Shown here: positions 7,152 to 10,400 of the stretch, in pieces
Layout: each line of letters opens with the position of its first letter
Position numbering within the stretch: position 1 is the stretch's first letter
DNA from: DASRTE01 sp035656095
GTDB lineage: Bacteria > Actinomycetota > Actinomycetes > Jiangellales > Jiangellaceae
Direction of reading: 5' to 3'
Assembly (NCBI GenBank): GCA_035656095.1
Contig: DASRTE010000182.1
Coordinates: 1-10,400, forward strand
Length of the DNA stretch: 10,400 nucleotides
The notes under the pieces: generated by a model
The model's database searches: none
The model's input: only the letters and a program-made list of their open reading frames with translations
What the model was told of the DNA's origin: nothing
Made by a program: the position numbers and the translations under genes

Positions 7152-7835
7152 TCAGCGGGAGGCTCGAGCGCCACGTCGGACGGCTCGGACGCAGCACCGC
7201 CCGACCTCGGGATCGAGGACGACGGTGTGCTCGTTGTCGTCGGCGCCTTCGGCGGCTCCTCGCAGGAGCTCCAGGTTGAGGTGGCAGACGATGTCGGTGT
7301 GCCGCTGGGCCAGCCGGTGGAACGGGCAGTTGCCCAGCACGATCCCTCCGTCTCCGTCCGGCCGCGGTTCGAAGCCGTTGTCCTCCAGCACGTTCTCGAA
7401 CGATCCCGAGTCCGCGCCCATGCCGCGGCCGGCGTCGGTGGCCAGGCGCATCAGCGCGTCGCGTGCCGGTTCACCACTACGGGTGGACGCTTCGACCGCG
7501 GCGGCCAGTAGCTCTCCGGCCAGGTCGTAGCGACGCTCCGGGATGGTCACCGCGACCTCGTCCGCGGCCCGCCGGTAGAGCTTGGACGGCCGGCCCGCCC
7601 CGGGTCCGGACCGGCCGGTGAGGCGCCGGAACTCCACCGTCAGCAGTCCTTCGTCGGCGAGCCGGTCCAGGTGGAACGCCGCCGCCCGGCGGGTCAGACG
7701 CAGCGTCTCGGCAGCCTTGTCGCGGCTCACCGCCGTGTCGCTGCGGGACACCAGGTCCAGCAGGGCGCGCCGCACCGGGTCGTCGAGCGCGGTCACCGCC
7801 GCCACCCGGTCCGCCAGAGGTCGCTGCTCCTGCAT
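7152..7835 (-). CDS. SufR-like winged-helix transcriptional regulator with putative Fe-S-ligating cysteines
   Basis: DNA-binding regulator of 227 residues. Residues 12-70 form an ArsR/MarR-like winged helix with recognition helix TRRAAAFHLDRLADEGLL (48-65), and GRPSKLYR (81-88) as the wing, a form typical of SufR and related actinobacterial regulators. The C-terminal half holds NCPFHRLAQRHTDIVC (169-184), giving Cys170-x13-Cys184, then GRCCV with Cys214 and Cys215. SufR proteins use cysteines so arranged to bind a [2Fe-2S] or [4Fe-4S] cluster, so I infer redox or iron sensing. The ATG at 7835 has no ribosome-binding site, but TAGAAT (7847-7842) lies seven bases before it, suggesting a leaderless transcript. 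It diverges from folE across an 84-nt region with an inverted repeat and is its likely regulator. There are no suf genes in the window, so calling it SufR itself would be wrong. Confidence 0.88.
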   Translation of the reverse strand: MQEQRPLADRVAAVTALDDPVRRALLDLVSRSDTAVSRDKAAETLRLTRRAAAFHLDRLADEGLLTVEFRRLTGRSGPGAGRPSKLYRRAADEVAVTIPERRYDLAGELLAAAVEASTRSGEPARDALMRLATDAGRGMGADSGSFENVLEDNGFEPRPDGDGGIVLGNCPFHRLAQRHTDIVCHLNLELLRGAAEGADDNEHTVVLDPEVGRCCVRAVRRGARASR

Positions 7836-7841
7836 GTGCCC

Positions 7842-7850
7842 ATTCTAAAG
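7842..7850 (-). promoter_or_regulatory. Regulator -10 element overlapping a CTTTAGAA half-site
   Basis: The minus strand reads CTTTAGAAT. TAGAAT (7847-7842) matches the -10 consensus at five of six positions, and transcription would begin at about 7835, on the start codon itself. The eight bases CTTTAGAA (7850-7843) are identical to the half-site repeated in the main operator at 7881-7910. No clear -35 was found 16-18 nt upstream. This suggests autoregulation of the SufR-like gene. Confidence 0.4.
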
Positions 7851-7860
7851 GACGCGGACC

Positions 7861-7889
7861 TTGACGGAAGAGAGATGAGCTTCTAAAGT
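7861..7889 (+). promoter_or_regulatory. Predicted promoter of the folE operon
   Basis: TTGACG (7861-7866) and TAAAGT (7884-7889) are separated by exactly 17 nt, close to housekeeping sigma consensus (five of six and four of six). Transcription would start near 7896, leaving a leader of about 24 nt that still contains the GAAGGAG ribosome-binding site of folE. The -10 lies inside the left arm of the inverted repeat, so a bound regulator would block it. Confidence 0.5.
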
Positions 7890-7910
7890 CGACAATAGTT
7901 GTCTTTAGAA
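7881..7910. promoter_or_regulatory. Inverted-repeat operator between the regulator and folE
   Basis: Perfect 8-nt arms TTCTAAAG (7881-7888) and CTTTAGAA (7903-7910) are separated by 14 nt. Inside is a second perfect but off-centre repeat, GACAA-TAG-TTGTC (7891-7903). The pair covers the predicted -10 and transcription start of folE and ends at its ribosome-binding site. A third copy of the arm sits at 7843-7850, over the regulator's own -10. This arrangement is typical of a repressor site for the divergent SufR-like gene, though binding is inferred. Confidence 0.5.
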
Positions 7911-7919
7911 GGAGCTGAG

Positions 7920-8552
7920 ATGGCACTTCTGGACCCTGCTGTGGGTGTCGACCCCGGTCCCGTGACGAGGCGTCTGCGGGTGGTCCAGGACCGGTGGGAG
8001 CCGGACCGGGAGGCGGCGGCCCGTGCCGTCTCCGACCTGCTCGTCGCCCTCGGCCGCGACCCGGCCGACGTACACCTGGCCGACACGCCGCGGCGAGTCG
8101 CCGACGCCTACATCGAACTGCTCAGCCCTCCCCCGTTCAACCTCACCACGTTCCCCAACGACGAGGGCTACGACGAGTTGGTTCTCGCCCGTGGCATCCC
8201 GTTCCAGTCGTTGTGCCAGCATCACCTCCTTCCCTTCCATGGCGTCGCGCACCTCGGATACGTGCCCGACGCCCGGATCCTGGGCCTGTCGAAGCTCGCT
8301 CGCGTCGTGGAGTTGTTCGCCCGGGACCTGCAGGTTCAGGAGCGACTGACGAGGCAGATCGCCGACTGGCTGTACGAGAACCTCGCCGCCAAGGCCGTCG
8401 GTGTGGTGATCGAGGCCGACCACCTGTGCATGTCCTTTCGCGGCGTCCGCGCCGCCGGGTCGCGAACGGTGACCTCGGCATTGCACGGCCTCCTTCGTGA
8501 CGACGCTCGATCCCGGCAGGAGTTCTTCGCACTTGCCGGCGTCACCGCCTGA
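7920..8552 (+). CDS. folE: GTP cyclohydrolase I
   Basis: Converts GTP to 7,8-dihydroneopterin triphosphate, the first step of folate and pterin synthesis; cytosolic, and a homodecamer in known members. The 210-residue product is close to the E. coli length of 222. Zinc ligands are Cys99 and His102 in CQHHLLPFHG and Cys170 in EADHLCM; GLSKLARVVELFAR (122-135), QVQERLTRQIADWL (138-151) and SFRGV (172-176) are the other family blocks. The ATG at 7920 was chosen because GAAGGAG (7908-7914) sits five bases before it. An in-frame TTG at 7899 lies inside the operator and has no ribosome-binding site. CQHH replaces the usual CEHH. Placement beside a redox-type regulator suggests a conditional paralogue rather than the housekeeping folate gene, which is normally grouped with ftsH or folP. 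The enzyme call is firm; its physiological role here is inferred. Confidence 0.96.
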   Translation: MALLDPAVGVDPGPVTRRLRVVQDRWEPDREAAARAVSDLLVALGRDPADVHLADTPRRVADAYIELLSPPPFNLTTFPNDEGYDELVLARGIPFQSLCQHHLLPFHGVAHLGYVPDARILGLSKLARVVELFARDLQVQERLTRQIADWLYENLAAKAVGVVIEADHLCMSFRGVRAAGSRTVTSALHGLLRDDARSRQEFFALAGVTA

Positions 8553-8586
8553 CCCGAGTCCACGACCCGACCTACAGGAGCGACCC

Positions 8587-9849
8587 ATGGCACCGCGGCA
8601 GACATTCGTCATCGTCGGCGGGGGCCTCGCCGGAGCGACTGCGGCGCAGACCCTACGCGAGGAGGGCTTCACCGGCCGGCTGCGACTGGTCGGCGCCGAG
8701 AAGGAACGCCCGTACGAGCGACCGCCCTTGTCGAAGGCATATCTGCTCGGCGCCGCGGAGCGGGACACGATCTTCGTCCACGAGCAGTCCTGGTATGACG
8801 ACCACGACGTCGAGCTCAGCCTCGGCATCCGCGCCATCGGTCTCGACGTGGCGGCGCACCAGCTCACTCTCGACACCGGCGAGCGGATCCGCTACGACAA
8901 GGTCCTGCTCGCGACCGGCTCGTCACCGCATCGGTTGACCGTGCCCGGCGCAGGTCTGAACGGCGTGCGTTACCTGCGCGAGGCCCGTGACGCCGATCGG
9001 CTCCGCACCGCTCTGATGGGGGGTGGCCGGCGCGTGGTGATCATCGGCGGCGGCTGGATCGGGCTCGAGGTGGCAGCGGCCGCGCGTGGTCACGGCAACG
9101 ACGTGACCGTCGTCGAGTCGCAGCAGACGCCGTTGCGCTCGGCGCTCGGCGACGAGTTGGGCGGGATGTTCGCCGACCTGCACCGCGAACACGGCGTCGA
9201 CCTGCGGCTGAGCACGAGGGTGCGGGAGCTCATCGGCTCCGGCGACCACGTCACCGGGGTGGTCACCGACGAGGGAGTTCAGCTGCCCGCCGATCTGGCT
9301 GTCGTCGGAGTCGGCGTCCGCCCCACCGTCGCCATCGCCGAAGCGGCCGGGCTGAGCGTCGACAACGGGATCGTCGTCGACCAGGCGATGCGCAGCTCCG
9401 ATCCGGACGTGTACGCCGCCGGGGACGTCGCCAACGCCTACCATCCACTGCTCGGCCGCCACCTGCGGGTCGAGCACTGGGCCAACGCGCTGCACGGCGG
9501 CCCGGCGGCAGCCAGATCGATGCTCGGCCTGCACGTCAGTTACGACCAGGTCCCGTACTTCTTCACCGACCAGTACGACCTCGGCATGGAGTACTCGGGT
9601 CACGTCGGCGTAGGCGGCTACGACCAGATCGTCTACCGCGGCGACCGCGGCAACCGTCAGTTCATCGCGTTCTGGCTTGACGGTGGCCAGGTCGTCGCCG
9701 GCATGAACGTCAACGTCTGGGACGTGACGTCCGACATTCAGCACCTGATCCGCAACACGGCGACCGTCGACTCCGACCGGCTCGCCGATCCCGACATTCC
9801 CCTGGCAGATCTGGTGCCCGCGCGGACGCGAGAGGATTCCCGGCCGTGA
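8587..9849 (+). CDS. FAD-dependent NADH:ferredoxin reductase-like oxidoreductase
   Basis: Flavoprotein of 420 residues in the BphA4/rhodocoxin/putidaredoxin reductase family, which passes electrons from NAD(P)H through FAD to a small redox protein. Seen: an N-terminal FAD dinucleotide fold FVIVGGGLAGATAA (7-20), YERPPLSKAYLLG (43-55), the ATGSSPHR segment (109-116), an NAD(P)H fold VVIIGGGWIGLEVAAA (150-165) ending in VVES with Glu177, the FAD motif DVYAAGDVA (274-282), and a C-terminal reductase domain (about 325-405). The acidic residue at the end of the second beta strand favours NADH over NADPH. The ATG at 8587 has AGGAG (8576-8580) six bases upstream; a longer frame reaching back into folE was rejected. 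It begins 34 nt after folE and its stop overlaps the next gene by 4 nt. No ferredoxin gene is seen in the window, so the electron acceptor is unknown. Confidence 0.94.
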   Translation: MAPRQTFVIVGGGLAGATAAQTLREEGFTGRLRLVGAEKERPYERPPLSKAYLLGAAERDTIFVHEQSWYDDHDVELSLGIRAIGLDVAAHQLTLDTGERIRYDKVLLATGSSPHRLTVPGAGLNGVRYLREARDADRLRTALMGGGRRVVIIGGGWIGLEVAAAARGHGNDVTVVESQQTPLRSALGDELGGMFADLHREHGVDLRLSTRVRELIGSGDHVTGVVTDEGVQLPADLAVVGVGVRPTVAIAEAAGLSVDNGIVVDQAMRSSDPDVYAAGDVANAYHPLLGRHLRVEHWANALHGGPAAARSMLGLHVSYDQVPYFFTDQYDLGMEYSGHVGVGGYDQIVYRGDRGNRQFIAFWLDGGQVVAGMNVNVWDVTSDIQHLIRNTATVDSDRLADPDIPLADLVPARTREDSRP

Positions 9850-10400
9850 CACGCCTTCGCGATCTCCAGCGGGCCGGCGTGTCGATATGGATCGACACGC
9901 TCTCCCGTGACCTGCTCGACAGCGGAGACCTCACGCGGCTCATCGACCGAGGCGTCACGGGCGCCACGTCCAACCCGACGATCTTCGCCAAGGCCATCAC
10001 GGAGTCGGACGCCTACGACCGACAGCTGGCGGCGCTGGCCGACCGCGGCGTCAGTGACACCCAGGAGCTGTTCTTTGCTCTCGCCCTCGACGACGTGCGC
10101 GCCGCGGCCGGCCATCTGCGTCCCGTATACGACCGCACCGACGGCGGCGACGGCTTCGTCTCCTTCGAGTGCACCCCGGACATCGCCGACAACACGTCGG
10201 CCACCGTGGAGCAGGCCTGGGACCTGGGGAACCGGCTCAGCCTGCCGAACGTGATGATCAAGGTACCGGCCACCCCGGCGGGAATCCCAGCCATCGAGGA
10301 ACTGACGGCACGTGGCGTCAATGTCAACATCACGCTGCTGTTCGCGTTGCGACGATACGACGAGGTGATCGACGCCTACATGAGCGGACTGGAGCGCCGG
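9846..10400 (+). CDS. tal: Transaldolase, N-terminal 185 residues (3' end outside window)
   Basis: Cytosolic enzyme of the non-oxidative pentose phosphate pathway, moving a dihydroxyacetone unit from sedoheptulose 7-phosphate to glyceraldehyde 3-phosphate. Seen: SIWIDTLSRD (13-22) with Asp17, GATSNPTIFAKAI (39-51), the FECTP strand with Glu108, and NVMIKVPAT (135-143) with Schiff-base Lys139, then VNVNITLLFAL (158-168). The opening and the DAYMSGLERR segment resemble the longer actinobacterial transaldolases of about 370 residues. The GTG at 9846 overlaps the reductase stop as GTGA, which suggests translational coupling. The strand usually reading VSIEV or VSLEV is VSFECTP. More pentose-phosphate genes may follow outside the window, but that is only a guess from the usual company of tal. 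Confidence 0.94.
   Translation, partial: MTRLRDLQRAGVSIWIDTLSRDLLDSGDLTRLIDRGVTGATSNPTIFAKAITESDAYDRQLAALADRGVSDTQELFFALALDDVRAAAGHLRPVYDRTDGGDGFVSFECTPDIADNTSATVEQAWDLGNRLSLPNVMIKVPATPAGIPAIEELTARGVNVNITLLFALRRYDEVIDAYMSGLERR

Noticed and set aside
7899..7919. TTG start for folE seven codons earlier
   Set aside because: It sits inside the inverted repeat, about at the predicted transcript start, with no ribosome-binding site; the ATG at 7920 has GAAGGAG at good spacing.
7883..8086. Minus-strand small open frame upstream of the regulator
   Set aside because: It overlaps folE antisense, crosses the operator and is Arg/Ser-rich without a plausible start signal.
8497..8586. Upstream start for the flavin reductase inside folE
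   Set aside because: The extra 30 residues are Pro/Ser-rich low-complexity read-through of folE; AGGAG followed by ATG at 8587 gives the normal family start just before the FAD fold.

Overview
The window is from a high-GC actinobacterium-like genome. The GC content is high throughout, third codon positions are strongly G/C, GTG starts occur, and adjacent genes overlap by 4 nt (GTGA). Several proteins resemble actinobacterial versions, including the transaldolase and a SufR-like regulator with an AAAFHLDRLADEGLL helix. I cannot name the genus from sequence alone.

Left part, all on the minus strand (positions 1-6557): a complete anaerobic arginine-catabolism operon read right to left. It runs AdiC-like APC antiporter (6557-5133), arginine deiminase arcA (5112-3883), catabolic ornithine carbamoyltransferase arcB (3838-2831), carbamate kinase arcC (2801-1833) and a P-type cation ATPase (1836 to beyond position 1). 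The order D-A-B-C is that of the classical arcDABC operon. The addition here is the ATPase, whose GTG start overlaps the arcC stop. Arginine is imported, converted via citrulline to ornithine and carbamoyl phosphate, and the carbamate kinase step yields ATP. The ATPase would be a consumer of that ATP. A palindrome resembling a DosR/DevR hypoxia box lies 36 nt upstream of the antiporter start.

Middle (6558-7835, minus strand): an intergenic control region, then a small two-helix membrane protein gene that reads well only if three frame changes are allowed (pseudogene or sequence errors), then a SufR-like winged-helix regulator with four conserved-looking cysteines.

Right part (7836-10400): a divergent control region with a good promoter and a TTCTAAAG inverted repeat, then a plus-strand operon of folE-type GTP cyclohydrolase I, a ferredoxin-reductase-like FAD/NADH oxidoreductase, and a transaldolase that overlaps it by 4 nt and runs off the window. 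The regulator probably controls this operon and itself.

Taken together the window looks like a low-oxygen/redox-stress island: fermentative ATP from arginine, cation pumping, and a redox/pterin/pentose-phosphate operon under a putative Fe-S sensor. The individual protein families are known. The less usual points are the arcC-ATPase coupling, the PTGLP ion-site motif, the folE-reductase-tal combination and the two operator candidates. I see no tRNA, rRNA, CRISPR, insertion sequence or attachment site.
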